Position numbers and translations under genes: made by a program
Notes under the pieces: generated by a model
What the model was told of the DNA's origin: nothing
The model's input: only the letters and a program-made list of their open reading frames with translations
The model's database searches: none
NCBI GenBank assembly: GCA_019426215.1
Contig: CM033397.1
Location: 25,112,480 to 25,176,479 of the forward strand
Reading direction: 5' to 3'
Length of the DNA stretch: 64,000 bases
Source of the DNA: Buddleja alternifolia
Lineage: Eukaryota > Streptophyta > Magnoliopsida > Lamiales > Scrophulariaceae
Shown: one piece after another, positions 10,628 through 22,618 of the stretch
Layout of the letters: each line of letters begins with the position of its first letter
Numbering within the stretch: position 1 is the first letter of the stretch

Positions 10628-13600
10628 TTATTTCTGAGGAGGTCTCTTTGAAATATGAGAGTTTCTCTTCTTCTTCTTGTCTTTTTCACCAATCAAATTA
10701 TGCCTTCTTGCTATTTCGGCATAAATAGCTTCAGTCAATTGGTCATCTAGAGCAATCATTGCATCGTGATCTGTATTTAAGACGCTCTTCTTTTCTTTTT
10801 CAGACTGACGCTTGAAAGCAACCCAATGCTTGACCCATTCAGTGGGATCAATGCCAATATGCCTTAGGCAAATCCTATAAGCTCTGTTGAACGTTGTCAT
10901 CTGCTTCTCTTCTTCAATTATTTCAGGCTTAGTTGGCTCAGGAAGAGGAGCATGCTCAATCGGTACTTCATACTGTTCTAAGTATGCTTGAGAAGGGACT
11001 GGCAGATCATTCCTTTGCCGAATTGGAGGAAACCCAGAGGTGTTACTAAGCGCTCCAACAGCAGCAACCCAAGTTGGGTATTTGGATTCTATATTAAGTG
11101 GAGGATGGGGAGGCAGAATCTGACTCTGAGTAAGCTGAAGTTCTTGGCGCTTAGACGAAGATGAGGATGCCCTTAAACTATCAAGCTTCCTCTTTTCCCC
11201 CTTATTGCCATCATCAGATTTCAACATGTGCTCAGCAATAATCCCCACTTGAGTAGCAATTTGAGATAGAGTCTGCAAGATCATCAAAGCGCTTTGTAAA
11301 GTGTTCTTTTAAGTCCAGAATGGCCACATCATTAGCGTCTGCTATTTCAGTAAATGCTTTGAGAATTTCTTGAACAGCGCTCTGGGCAACACCGTGCATG
11401 TGAACATTGTGAGAGTCCACATTCTATGATTCGATCTTCTGGAGATCATCTTGAATCCAATGGAGAGAATTGGCACAATTCTCAGCGTGATCGCGCATTT
11501 CTTCCAATGCTTCTCTCAGAATGGGAGTAAACTCCTGATCTGCATTACTTGGCATAACTATTGGAGTACCAATTTTAAGCTTGAACTTTGAGGTGGTCTT
11601 CAGAGATTCAAGAGAGGGAAGATTTGTTATGTCGAATGCTTTGCCTTGTGCTTTATTTGACACCTTAGCAAACTCAGCAACTTCCGCAATATTAGCTTCA
11701 ACTTTAACTTGATGAGCAGACGTTTCAACTATATTAGTCACACACTCAGTTTCAGCGTCTAGAATAATAATGACATCAATATTTCAGGAACTGCGGCCAC
11801 AGTAGACACTTGAGGTACTAATTCCAGAGGGAAGCTCTGAGTTAGGTCCATCTAAACAATTTCTTCAACAGGTTTAGCTGATGGAATTTCTTCTATCACA
11901 GGAACTTCCATAGTTTCTGGCTCTATCTATCGATTATAATCAAATTGAAAGTTCAATTTACCTAACGGAGTCTCTGAATAGGGATCTGTAGCACTATTCA
12001 GAAGATCCAAAAGACGACGCTCTGGCATATAAGTGCTATCAATGAATGTCCGAATAGGGTTGTCCACTGCTCTAACCCACATCGGACCAATGATCTTCAA
12101 GACATGATCCGGACTCAGCCTAGACTTCGCGTGAGGGATGAAGAAAATAATATCAGGATGATAGTCATATGAGAAGGCTGTGAGACGATTCTTTAGAATA
12201 CGGGGTTGATCATCATCTGCAATAAAGAGTCTGTAGTCCTCTTCAAGGTACGGGTTGGTAGCCTGAGCAATCTCTTGATTTCTCTCAAGTAGAGAAATGA
12301 CAAAACTGTAATGCTCACTCAGTTCCTGGTTGATTGAAGAAAGGAAAAAGTAACCCTTAAATGGATTGACCCGATATCTATTTATCTTTCGCAGATTGTT
12401 AGTGAAGAAGCGATCAAAATGTTTCACTGGAGTCATGATCTTGATCAGCATTCTTAGATTTTCATCACGAGGACTCGAAGTGATTGTAAGATCGGATAAT
12501 GGGCGCACACCACCGGTAGATGCTATTCCACTGAAGCTGAGAGAAGCATCTGTAAGCCATTGTAAAGCTTCACGCAGAAATGTCTCAGTCTCTCGTCTGA
12601 CACTTGGCAAATTTTCAATTAGCCCAACACGCATCTCACCCTTAGAAAGGCAATACTTAGCAAACTGATGCTTCTTGTCATGGATGCCTATGCCGAATAA
12701 ATATGGAGCAATACTGGTTGCCTATATATGCTTCTGTCCATGCCTCTTCAGTCAAAATAGAATTCCATCCCAGCGTTGTAGCTGGCCTTAATCCCTTCAT
12801 GGTGAATATCCCGAATTGCATCAAACTGATACCTGCCCACTTGATAGTTAGCATTCTAGACGCTATTGAAGAAATCATCCGCTTTCTCTTGGACACAATC
12901 TTTCAGTGACCCTAACAGTTCACCGATATGAGCATTTTTGTCCTTCCATAGACGGAGAAGGTGCTCAAAAAGTTTATATTCAGCACTGTGCACTACTTCG
13001 TTTAGCAATTCTTTGGGAGGATTAAGAGGCTCTACTGAGAAATGCACATAAAACCTGACTTTCTTGTTTCTGGGAGCTAGACTGGAGGGCTTACTATGCA
13101 TTATATCCAAATAATATGCAAGCTCTACATCAACAAGAAAGGTCTTCTTGGATCCCCGCTTCTCATATATAGCAATTGAGGCAGGAACTCGAGTAATTTC
13201 TTGGCCGTTAGCAATGGCCATGTAGTATTCATGCTCTACATCTGTTAACTCTGATCTGAATATTATCTGACAGAGCTTATTGTCACACTCTACTAGACTG
13301 GAAATCTCATTCTCCACAATAATGTATCTGTCTTCATTGTAATTAGCAGGAATGAAATTTTCTTCTGAAACTAATGGCATGTAATTGATTGAGTGATCAA
13401 TCATCTTGATAGGATCCAGTTTGAAGAAATGCCTGGGTTATGGTGGTTGGACCCCTTCTGTAGTAGGTCTCTCAGCATCCACAGCAACACTCTGAGATTC
13501 AGAGAATGCCTCTACTTCAATCTCTTTGGCAATAGCCACCACTTTCGAGAAATCAACATCCAGATAGATATCGATTGGTGCTTCAACAACATCTAAAATG

Positions 13601-13643
13601 AAAGCTGTAGCACAGAATATATCCTTTATAAGAACAGGATCTT
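10628..13643 (-). pseudogene. E1 accessory ORF (ORF2 homologue), broken
   Basis: A long minus-strand coding remnant in pieces at 13643-12856 (one in-frame stop), 12896-12678, 12634-11927, 11741-11424, 11420-11232 and 11287-10628, separated by frameshifts and stops. It lies between the E1 PPT and the accessory exon at 53347-53535. It is a diverged homologue of ORF2 in E2/E3. Its start (about 70 residues after the intron) parallels their acidic EVDVDLATIVDTAKEV segment. LKIIGPMWVRAVDNP parallels MEAIGPLWVIAIEDT. The C-terminal pattern with HIGIDPTEW, DHDAMIALDD and AEIARRHN parallels ELGLPPIDW, TTMIDIDRL and NEIHQG. No enzyme motif is recognised; function unknown. Confidence 0.6.
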
Positions 13644-13680
13644 CTACAGATGTATGAAAAGAAACATTCCGGGAAGAAAT

Positions 13681-15185
13681 TGGTGGTCCCAAGTGGCATA
13701 CGAAAGGGTCTAGAAGGGGAGGGGGGTTGAATAGACCCTGAAGTATTTTTCGATTTAAAATTTTTTGTCTCACTTGTAGGTTAGAACGCTTAGGAAGCTG
13801 AGCGCTTGGGTCAGACGCTACAATAAAGATAACTTAGACTTAGTGATTTCGGCAATTTACCAAAGTAGGGTAATGCTTAGATCACTTAATCACGGTTAGC
13901 ACCGCGAAAATGATTTTAAAGCTTTAGCGTTCGCTTAGGTTAAATAGTCGCTTAGCAGATTTAGCTTGTCTTTTTCAGAATAGATAAAATAATATAAAAT
14001 AAGACAATAATGAAAGTAAATGACATAAGATATATAAGGTTCACTGGGTGATGTAATCTCAGCTACGTGCTTCTTCTCCTTTTTCACTTAGAGGGAATTT
14101 ACTAAGATGATTATCAATGAATCACACAGAATCTTCTACAAGGTAGTAAATAGGTGAAAATGATCTTGGGCGCCTTGATCACACAGATTTCAGCACCAAT
14201 GAAGATCTTCTTCTACAAGCTTCTCTCACTCAGAAATATTGCCTGTAAGGGGTTTCAACAACTTTCTCACACAGATGAAAGGTTGAGGGTTTTATCATAA
14301 GGGTTTGTTTGTTTTTGGAAAGATCAAACAACTTGGAATATGTCAGTAAGAATTTAGGTTTCTTCTTTGGAAGATGTTTGAGATATTTGTGACTGTATGG
14401 AATGTATGTAAAAAGCTTGAAGAATTTTAGCTATGGAGTTTCTAAACTTTTCTTTGAAAGAGAATTTCAGCAGAGTTTTCTTGTGCATGTACGTATTTCT
14501 CTATTTTTGGGCTTTGCTGGAATTAGGTATTTATAGGCAATTCTTGGGATTATGTCCGTTGGACACATGTAGGAGCGTGCTTTTCATGCGGCGCATGATT
14601 ATACCTTTTCTCTGACATTCCTGAAATTCTGCTGGTTCCGATTGGACGGGAGCAACTATAAACTCTGAAATTCTAATAGTCTGGTCAAAAGGTGGCTTTT
14701 CCACAAGTCATATTGGCTTATCACATTTAATGCACTTATCAGGCATTTAATGCATTTGAATTTATTTCTCGTTGGAAATAAATGTCCGTTGAATGATTGC
14801 ATTTAAGTCCTTCATGACTTGAGGATTTATTTCAGGTGAATCTGATACTGATCGCTAGAGTGCTTTGAGAGCTTGATTCATGAATCCTGAAATAGTCCTT
14901 TAGCATTTGACAGACGCTAAGGATAAATCTTCATCTTCTTTTGACTTCAGACGCTGATCTTCAACTTTATCTCTAATAGACTCACCTAGAATTCTATTGG
15001 CGATTCGGTATCTAATACTTAGTCTAAAATCTACAAAGATAAAAATTACAAGCATAACAAAATTACATACTTTCAAACGCTTATACAATTGATCTATGAA
15101 ACATAAACTTTACATTATATTTTGGAGTCTAACAGAAAATCCTATCTTGTCATCATCAAAACATCTAACATGAAATTTCCTAACA
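13681..15185 (-). repeat. outer left LTR (3' LTR of E2)
   Basis: 1505 bp, TGGTGGTCCC to TTTCCTAACA on plus. On the minus strand TATAAATA is the complement of 14528-14535, and the presumed transcription start lies about 32 nt downstream near 14503. A near-perfect palindrome (CATGCGGCGCATG, 14585-14597) sits about 50-60 nt upstream of the TATA box. A purine tract (complement of 15186-15200) abuts the right edge. Confidence 0.9.
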
Positions 15186-15426
15186 ATTTCCCCCTTTTTG
15201 ATGATGTCAAGACCTTTAACTCTTTTATAGATTAAGAGTTCAAAGAAAAGCCCAAATAAATATAAGTTAGCGTTTGGAAAGTTAGTAAAGTTAGCTAATG
15301 TTAGATTAGCCTCAACAAGATGTTTCAGCGATAAATCATTCATTTATAGAAAGATAAGCATACATGATTTATACTGAATATAAGATAATTGAAAGCGATA
15401 ACAGTAATAAAAAATATAAAGCATTC

Positions 15427-16274
15427 ATTTTTTCTGTAGCTTTGTGGTTTCTACTCCTTGGTAGATTTCATTTGCTAAGTCCATAAGAAGTCGATCAACG
15501 TCTATCATGGTGGTATGTTGGAGTTCATCATAGTCATGTCTTTGTTGTCTAGCGTTCATTTAGTTCCTTCAGCCTGTCCACCCATTCCCTTGGAGGAATA
15601 CCAAGTTCACGAATTAAGTCGTAATAGATGTCTTGTCTTCTATCGTTGGATAGTTTCCAGTTGATAGGTCGTCTAAGCGGTCCGGCATAAGGATGAAATC
15701 CCATACCCTCCAAAAACTCGACGTCCAAGTCTGGAAGCAAGTACCTTCCTAGATATATCTGGGCTTTCTCTTTTTAGTTAGTATCTTCTTTATGCTCACT
15801 ATTTCTTCAAACATTGATCGCCAGTGTTTATTATCTATTTTAGATATTTCCTTGGACTTTTCTTTATCTTCCCCCTTCTTGACATCAGCAAAGTATGTCT
15901 TCAAGTCAGCGTTATCTCGGCGCATAAGCCTGACTTCTTCAACCAAAAGGGAAACTTGTTCAACGATACTTTGAGAGGCTTGATCAGAAGTAGTGTGTCG
16001 CTCAGTATCAACTGAAGCATTTTGCGCAAGCGTCCGATTGAATTCATCGGAAAGCGAAGTGATCAGCGGTGATATAGTGTCCATGGCTGCGATTGTGCTC
16101 TTGGTAGCAGCATTTGAGATATCACGACTTCAAGTGTCAGAAATAATTTGGATTTGCCTATCAGCTGTATCCAAAATCTTTGAGCAAGAACCCTCAATGT
16201 TGTTAAGTGAGTTCCGTACTGCTTGTTTGAAATCTCGAGCATCTGGATCACTGTCCGAGTCTGAGTCCGAGGAG
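15427..16274 (-). pseudogene. E2 ORF2, C-terminal part
   Basis: Continues the ORF interrupted by G2. It runs from an acidic SDSDSDPD stretch through a helical middle (DTISPLITSLSDEF, then SIVEQVSLLVEEVRLMRRDN, a likely coiled coil) to a C-terminus with GIPPREWVDRL and TTMIDVDRLLMDLANEI. It is broken by a TAG near 16132 and by frameshifts near 15776 and 15545. The stop is at about 15427. The E3 counterpart at 37104-37915 aligns throughout. Function unknown. Confidence 0.6.
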
Positions 16275-16279
16275 GGGCG

Positions 16280-17556
16280 TGTTTACCATCCGTAACAACA
16301 CGGAATCGAACAAATAATATAGTGAAAGTAAGATCGTCTCCACAGGGAAGGTTATCAAGTACCAAACGAAGTTTATCCTATTATTTAGACTATCGATTAT
16401 CAAAGATGTGATTTTTAAACTAATTAAAAGAAAAAATTAATAAAAGCAGAATTAATTTTAAATAATTAAAACAGAGATAATTAACACAAATAATCAATTA
16501 ACTAAAAGCCTAGGGATTAAGATATCATCAAGGTATTTCTATGGATTATTGACTTTCAATGGATTATCATTCTTGCTTAAATTAAATACCCAATTTCCTT
16601 AAATACATGATACTCTCCCGAGATCCTCATGAGTACCCACCTAAATTAATTAACGTCACTCCCATGATCAGAAATTAATTTAGATGAATCCATTAAGTTC
16701 TATGAATATTGTTTAACTAGTCTCATGCAAAATTACCAATATCCTTATTAAACAATTTACACATGTCTATTAAATCTGAACCGATAAACTAATTCACCTC
16801 CCGGTATTTTATAATTCATCTTAAATCATGCAATTGGTGATCAAGCAATTACAAGCATTAAACACTCGTTAATAGATAAACAAAATAAGAATCAAATCCA
16901 TAAATTACCAATAATCCAAATTAATACGCAAGACTACATCTTAAACCCTAGAAAATAATTAAAGAAAAACAAGAAATAAATTGCATAAACATAAAAATAC
17001 TCATGTTCAACAATGGAAGAATAGATAAATCCAACTTGAGAAGATGAAAGCTTCCAACTCCCAAAAATCTTCTACAAGTCTTCCTTTTCTTTCTCTCCAA
17101 GTCTTCTAACTCAAGAATATGACTCTCTAACCTCTACCCTAGCCTAAAAACGTTTTTTCCTCTTTCCTTAACTTAAAAGGAGTCTTAGATACATAAACTA
17201 GGCCCATCCAAGTCATAAAATCGGCTCATGAAAATTATGAAAATCCGCAGCTGCACAACTGTGCAGTCGGCCTGTGCAGAATTTTTCTCTTAATTTTTCT
17301 TCAACGAAACTTTCTCGTGTGGCCTCTATATTGTATTTCTTCACTTACTCTTGGTTAGCCTTCATTATTCTTGTAAAACATACTCCTTAAACTCATCAAA
17401 ACAATCGCTTTTATGCCTACAAAAGCATTAAAACGACTTAGAAATCAAAATACGTAAATTAGGCTAAAATAACGGAAAAGACTAACTACAAGGCATAAAA
17501 TAAAGATAAATGTGAGGTAAAACATGATAAAAATATGTAAAATATGAAATCTAACA
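16280..17556 (-). repeat. G2 3' LTR
   Basis: 1277 bp. It contains one clear palindrome CTGCACAACTGTGCAG (17251-17266), whereas the partner LTR has two. The adjoining CACCCCACACTT (17559-17570) is the polypurine tract on the minus strand. Confidence 0.92.
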
Positions 17557-19490
17557 AACACCCCACACTTAACCTTTACTCGTCCTCGAGTAAATCTAAA
17601 ATAAAAAAACAAAAACAAAACTAAAGATAACAGCACTTTCGTAGGGAACACGATTGCACTTAGCATGTGCAACAAGCCGTTACACCCCTAGATTATCCTT
17701 AGTGGACGAGTTTTGTCTCGTGAGGGTTTGCAGAGAATATACCCAAAAAATTCATGACATTCGTCTATTTATCTCATTGTTCATCAATTCAGCAACTAGT
17801 CACAACATTTATTCATCCCCACAATCATCACACATAAACCAGTAATAAATACATAGAATCAATATTTTTCCATCACATGAACATCTTTACTCTTAAATCA
17901 TCACACTAATCCCAAACAAGTTAGATCTAATATGCATCCATTCGTGCGCAATATATGAATTATAGCAAGGGAACATTTCAGTAATTTCAAGCAAAAACAC
18001 AAACGTCCATATCGTAATTCATCCCCATTCACTTTCCTTCATTCATAATCTATCAACCCGTGCAATGTCTCACTAGTCAAGCTTTCTATGTCACCCTTGT
18101 AATGAGTTTTAGGTCAATGACTCTCAAACCAGTCGATTTTAAGCCACTAGGTGTCAAGACATCCCAACGGACTTAATCACTCGAGTGACAAAGGCTAGAA
18201 ATGAAACTGGGTGATTTTAGCATTCAATAGCCACTGAATCAACCTTTTCTTTTCTTTTTTCTTTTTTTTCTTTTTCTCGACCATTTTTTTTTCTTTGCTT
18301 CTTCAACTTTCCTCAAAACATCACCATGTATACAAAAATATGTAATTGCTTTTATCTCCCCGATCAATTCCCTTTACTAGAACTCGTGTGTAGTGTATAA
18401 AGATGCATAAAAATTTCACAAATTTCAGGCTCAGTGATCATACTCAATAAAAAGAGTATTCATGTACAGAAATCAGATTCACATGTTTATATAGTCAAGA
18501 GTTTAAATATGAGAACACAAATATTATGAACAAGTTAACTAAATTTCAGCAACAACTCAACAAGAAAATGACATATGTCCAATCCTTTCACCAATTAACC
18601 ACACTACCTTATATTTAAGCAATTCATTATACTCTAATCACAATTCACAGCATGCAAGCAACCACCCCACACTTGAAAATAACACATTGTCCTCAATGTA
18701 CTGAAGTGAAACCAAAATGCATGAACAAAAATAGAATGTAATTAAAATAATATTGAAAGAGAGATTCCCCTAAGTATGTGAGTGATGGTCCGGGAGTCGG
18801 TAGTGTCCTTAGCTATCGGTTGTAGCGCGCAGTCGGTGGAAGAGCTGGCATCTTTTCGCGCCCGCTTTGACATATTGAAAAAGATACCCACCGATGGCTT
18901 CTTGTAAGAAGCTGCTGAAATTGGCTTCCCCGAAAAGATATTATGCACAGTAACAAAATTTGCCCAAATAGAAGGCGACATGGTGTATTTAGGGCCGCGA
19001 CGGTGGTGTGGTGTTGCTGTGATATGAAGAAGGCGACGGTGGTGGTGTTGAATCACACACGAGCGGAGTTGCTGGAGATGCCGGAGGTTGAGATGAAAAC
19101 GGCAGTAGAGTGCGGCAAGTAGCGGCGCGGCGAGCGGCAGTTGGGTGAGCGGCGGCATTGAGTGGTTGGCTGTGAGATGGTGCGGCAATTTACGGTGTCA
19201 GAGTGGAGTGGGTCGCGACCAGCGCGCGCCGGTTTTGGCTGTGAGATGGTGGCGCGATAGTTGCTCTAACATCGGCGTCGCAGCTGATGGTTGAGCGGGG
19301 AGCAGCGGAGCTGTGAGTAGACGGCTGGGTGTGGTGTCACAATGTTGTAGCCGAAGGCTGTGGTGCAGCGGTGTCGCGACGAGAGGCGGCGAGCGGCTGC
19401 GGGTTTGAATGAGAGGTGGTGGTGTGTGAGCTAGACGGCAGCGGTGGAACTGGTCGGAGTGGAGAGGAGCCGACGGCTCTTGTGAGAGAA

Positions 19491-19492
<2 letters not shown>

Positions 19493-19531
<39 letters not shown>
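19493..19531. repeat. (GA)n microsatellite
   Basis: About 19 GA dinucleotides, uninterrupted. Confidence 0.95.
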
Positions 19532-19536
<5 letters not shown>

Positions 19537-19684
19537 GTTTTGGTGAAATTGAGGGTTTGGAGTGGGTGTTAACTAAGTTGAGGGTTTGGAGTGGGTGTTA
19601 ACTGAATTGAGGATTTTGACCCAATTTTTCAAATTTTGATTTTTTTTTTTTTGAAAATTTTGAGAGTGCAAAGTGCGAAAATTT

Positions 19685-19827
19685 TGCACAATTGTGCATG
19701 AAAATTGCATAGTTGTGCACAACGTGTTTAGTTTTGTGCGAAATTTCTGCACAACTGTGCAACCAAAAAAAAATATTCAAAATGCGAAAATTTTGCATAG
19801 CGGTGATAAAATTAGCACAATTGTGCA
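19685..19827 (-). repeat. G2 palindrome cluster, consensus TGCACAATTGTGCA
   Basis: Four copies: 19685-19698 (perfect 14-mer), 19706-19719, 19748-19761 and 19814-19827. They sit in the linker after the coding part. The same word is present in the LTRs at 17251-17266 and 23605-23641. Position and pattern mirror the array in element A, but the sequence is unrelated. Confidence 0.88.
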
Positions 19828-20076
19828 CCTGATTTACATTGTATAATAACACATGCACTTCGTTTTTCATGCTTTTGTCCTACAATAAGACTTGCATTAG
19901 TAAAACATTTGAGCACCGAAATAAAATAAAATAAAATAAAATAAAAAATTCCAAACATAAAATATTGAAAACAATAAAGCAGAAAAAAGAAAACGACAAC
20001 GATAAAAACAACGAAATCTCTTGGGTTGCCTCCCAAGCAACGCTTGTTTAAAGTTATTAGCTCGACTTAGACAAAA

Positions 20077-20418
20077 TTATTGTTGAGTTTTGGCGAGGGA
20101 AATTGCTTCCCCTCGAGGAATATCATCGCCTGAGAAATACAAAGCACAATTAATTCTTTTCATATCAGATATATTCCAACATATTCCGTCATTCTTCCAT
20201 TGCAAATCACTTAACCATCGGTCCAATTCAGGTGTACATAGAGTAGAATGTACGATAACAGATAAAAATTTATTGTTGCCAAGAAGAGCGTACGTGAGAT
20301 ATGGAAGGAGAGGTTTAAGTTTTACCTTTGGTGTATAGGATATTTCGGGATATGACTCTGATGGATCTCGTTTACCTTGAGGAATTTCTTCTTTGATGGC
20401 CTCTCCAAACACATCCAC
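20077..20418 (-). pseudogene. G2 ORF tail replacing the polymerase region
   Basis: About 113 codons. The first part (YTPKVKLKPLLPYLTYALLG) matches the segment that joins protease to RT in Athila/Tat polyproteins. After about residue 60 it switches to unrelated sequence (LDRWLSDLQWKNDGICWNIS) and stops just before the GGCAACCCA linker at 20027-20050. The whole RT-RNase H-integrase block is therefore missing at a single junction. Confidence 0.6.
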
Positions 20419-20424
20419 CGAATA

Positions 20425-20733
20425 TCATTTTTCTTCAAAAGATGGAGATTGCACCACTTTATGTAAGTTGAACTCCACCTTCTTCTCTTCAATGTTCAAC
20501 GCTAGCTTGCCAGCACGCACGTCGATGACGGTTCCTGCGGTTGCAAGAAATGGTCTTCCAAGGATGATTGGTGTTTTCGAATCTTCATCCATCTCAAGTA
20601 CCACGAAGTCAAATGGGATGTAGAATTTGTCCACTTTCACAAACACGTCTTCTAATATTCCCATGGGGCGCTTTATGCTCCTATCCGCCAATTGAAGTTT
20701 CATCTTTGTGTATTTAAGCTTTTGAAAGCCCAA
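20425..20733 (-). pseudogene. G2 protease-like domain, catalytic motif lost
   Basis: Retroviral-type aspartic protease C-terminal half: KLQLADRSIKRPMGILEDV, FYIPFDFVVLEMDED, then the signature ILGRPFLATAGTVIDV. The upstream piece that should carry the active-site D-[LS]-G-A reads ALCDELVLV and then stops. The catalytic loop is thus deleted or rearranged at the junction with the previous frame, and the protein would be inactive. Confidence 0.75.
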
Positions 20734-20756
20734 TTTCCTGCAAATTGAATAAGGTA

Positions 20757-21437
20757 TTAGACTAACACTAGCTCATCACAAAGTGCTTTATCACAGTGAA
20801 ATTTTCCAATAGTGCAAGGAAGTGAAAAACTCCTTGGATCCTTTAACTTCGGAGGAATGTTTTGTTGGATTATGGCACTGCATTCTTCATTCAAAGCAAT
20901 TGTTTCCACATCTTCTAATTTCTTTCTGTTGCTCAATAGCTCCTTGAGAAACTTCACACAGACAGGCATATGAGCTCGAGCATCCGTGCACGGAAAGTTG
21001 ATGTGCAACAGTCTAAGTGCTTGAAGAAATTTCTCTTGCTGATTGTCCAACTTCTTGTGTTGCAACCTTTGGGGAAATGGAATTGGAGAAACATACGGCT
21101 TCACATACAGCTTCGGGATAACCTTTTTCGGTTCAACCTTGTCTGAAGGTTCAAAGAATGAATTATCTTTCATCACAAGTTCATCTCCTTGTACAACATG
21201 TGGCTCAAATTCTTCAATTGTATTTTCGGTTATCAGAGTCACTGCATTACACTGTCCTCTCGGATTTTCCTCTGTTTGGCTAGGCAGTGTACCCTTTGAC
21301 CTTGAATTCATAGAACTTTCCAATTGTCCAACTTGTAATTCCAAATTCTTTGTTACTCCCACTACCAGATCAATTTGTGCTTCAAGATTCTCAAACCGTT
21401 TTGCTGTTCCATTAGCGAGCTTTTCAATGGCTAATTC
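20757..21437 (-). pseudogene. G2 gag C-terminal / linker region
   Basis: Encodes a helical segment (LAIEKLANGTAKRFENLEAQ, then LELQVGQLESSMNSR with GTLPSQTEENPRGQCNAVTL), typical of the stretch between the gag zinc knuckle and the protease in Athila/Tat elements. It then gives PPKLKDPRSFSLPCTIGKF, the lead-in to protease. The frame is separated from the zinc-knuckle frame by a stop at 21438-21440 and ends where the protease active site should be. Confidence 0.7.
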
Positions 21438-21977
21438 CTAAGATTTTGGTTCTTGAAGTGGTGGTCCTTGCTGTTGGAAACTTGGAGGAAACTGTTGTCT
21501 CGGAAGATTTGCTTGAGCTCCTTGGTTCCCTTGACCTCCCCAAGAAATGTTAGGGTGATTTGTCCAACCCGAATTGTAGGTGTTCGAAAATGGATTTCCT
21601 TGCTGCTTATTCTGATTGGATAGGTAATTAGCTTGCTCAATGAGTGCGCAATCAGTAGCCATATGAGGTGCCCCACAAATATCACAAGCTAAAGTAGGCT
21701 GAGATACTGCACTAACATTTCCCTTGAGTCCCTCGATGTGCTTGACAAGTGCTTCAATGTTAGCATTGAGCAATGTAATGTCATCTACATTGTGCATGCC
21801 CAATGTTTTCTTTACCGCCCGACTATCACTCGCCCACTGATAACTGTTGGATGCCATCTCATCTATAAGAGCTAGTGCATCATCCGGATTCTTTGCCATA
21901 AAACTCCCTCTTGCAGCTGCATCGATATTCATCTGGATACTATGTGACAGACCATTGTAGAAAGTTTGCACAAGCAT
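21438..21977 (-). pseudogene. G2 gag, zinc-knuckle part
   Basis: About 180 codons. A helical capsid-type part (TFYNGLSHSIQMNIDAAARG, then ALALIDEMASNSYQW) is followed by CDICGAPHMATDC, a C-X2-C-X3-H-X4-C knuckle of the form usual in this clade, then a Q/N/G-rich tail. This is the nucleic-acid binding part of the virus-like particle protein. It is separated from the N-terminal frame by disruption near 21980-22050. Confidence 0.8.
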
Positions 21978-22053
21978 CCAACTAGGAATACCGTGATGTG
22001 GGCACTTTCTGAATAGTTTATACCTTTCCCATGCTTAATAGAGGGTTTCACTA

Positions 22054-22468
22054 TCAGTTCGCATGAATCCTGTGATTGCATTCCTTAATTGAGCAGTCAT
22101 AGCTGGGGGAAAAATACTTGGTGAGAAATGCAGTCGACAAATCAGCCCAAGTGGTGAACTTATTTCTCGGCTGGTTTTTCAGCCACTCCTTAGCTCTTTT
22201 AGACAGGGAGAATGGGAAGAGACGCAGTCTTATAGCATCCTTAGTAATGCCATTCATCTTAAAAGTAATGCAGATTTTCAAAAAATTCCTCAGATGGGAA
22301 TGAGGATCCTCCCTCTCAATATCTCCCTCAAATGCAGTGTGTTGTAGCATCTGAATGATAGCCGGCTTCAACTCAAAAGTATTGGCCTGGACATTTGGTA
22401 TAGCTATGCTTTAAATTCTGATATGTTGGCGTAGTATCATCCCTAAGAGTTCTCTGCTCCTTAGCCAT
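22054..22468 (-). pseudogene. G2 gag, N-terminal part
   Basis: The start ATG at 22466-22468 opens MAKEQRTLRDD, the usual gag beginning of this clade. A frameshift near 22410 leads into FELKPAIIQMLQHTAFEGD, then DPHSHLRNFLKICITFK and AKEWLKNQP with FLTKYFSP, the retrotransposon gag capsid core. It lies about 130 bp from the primer site. Confidence 0.8.
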
Positions 22469-22599
22469 TCTGAAACAATAATATCAAGTATCAAAGTTCA
22501 AACAAATAATAATCCAAAACAAAAAAAAATAAAAATAAAGAAAAATGTCTAAACTAATAAGAATCAACTTTTTATTGATATTGACTATTTTTTGCCTTC

Positions 22600-22618
22600 C
22601 CCGGCAACGGCGCCAATT
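22600..22618 (-). promoter_or_regulatory. G2 primer binding site (tRNA-Asp)
   Basis: The complement of TCCCCGGCAACGGCGCCA (ending at 22614) abuts the 5' LTR on the minus strand, the same primer as element A. Confidence 0.9.

Larger units (their letters stand above)
17557..20026 (-). other. G2 non-coding linker with palindromes and a GC-rich block
   Basis: From the PPT inward: AT-rich sequence, a second PPT-like tract (complement of ACCACCCCACACTTG, about 18661-18675), then a GC-rich block (18780-19480) rich in GCGGCG words. This block gives a minus-strand frame 18742-19188 without recognisable family. It is followed by a (GA)n run (19493-19531) and four palindromes (19685-19827). The GC-rich block differs sharply in composition from the rest of G2 and may be acquired sequence. 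Confidence 0.6.

Noticed and set aside
19416..19601. Plus-strand ORF containing an (Arg-Glu)n repeat
   Set aside because: Produced by the (GA)n microsatellite.
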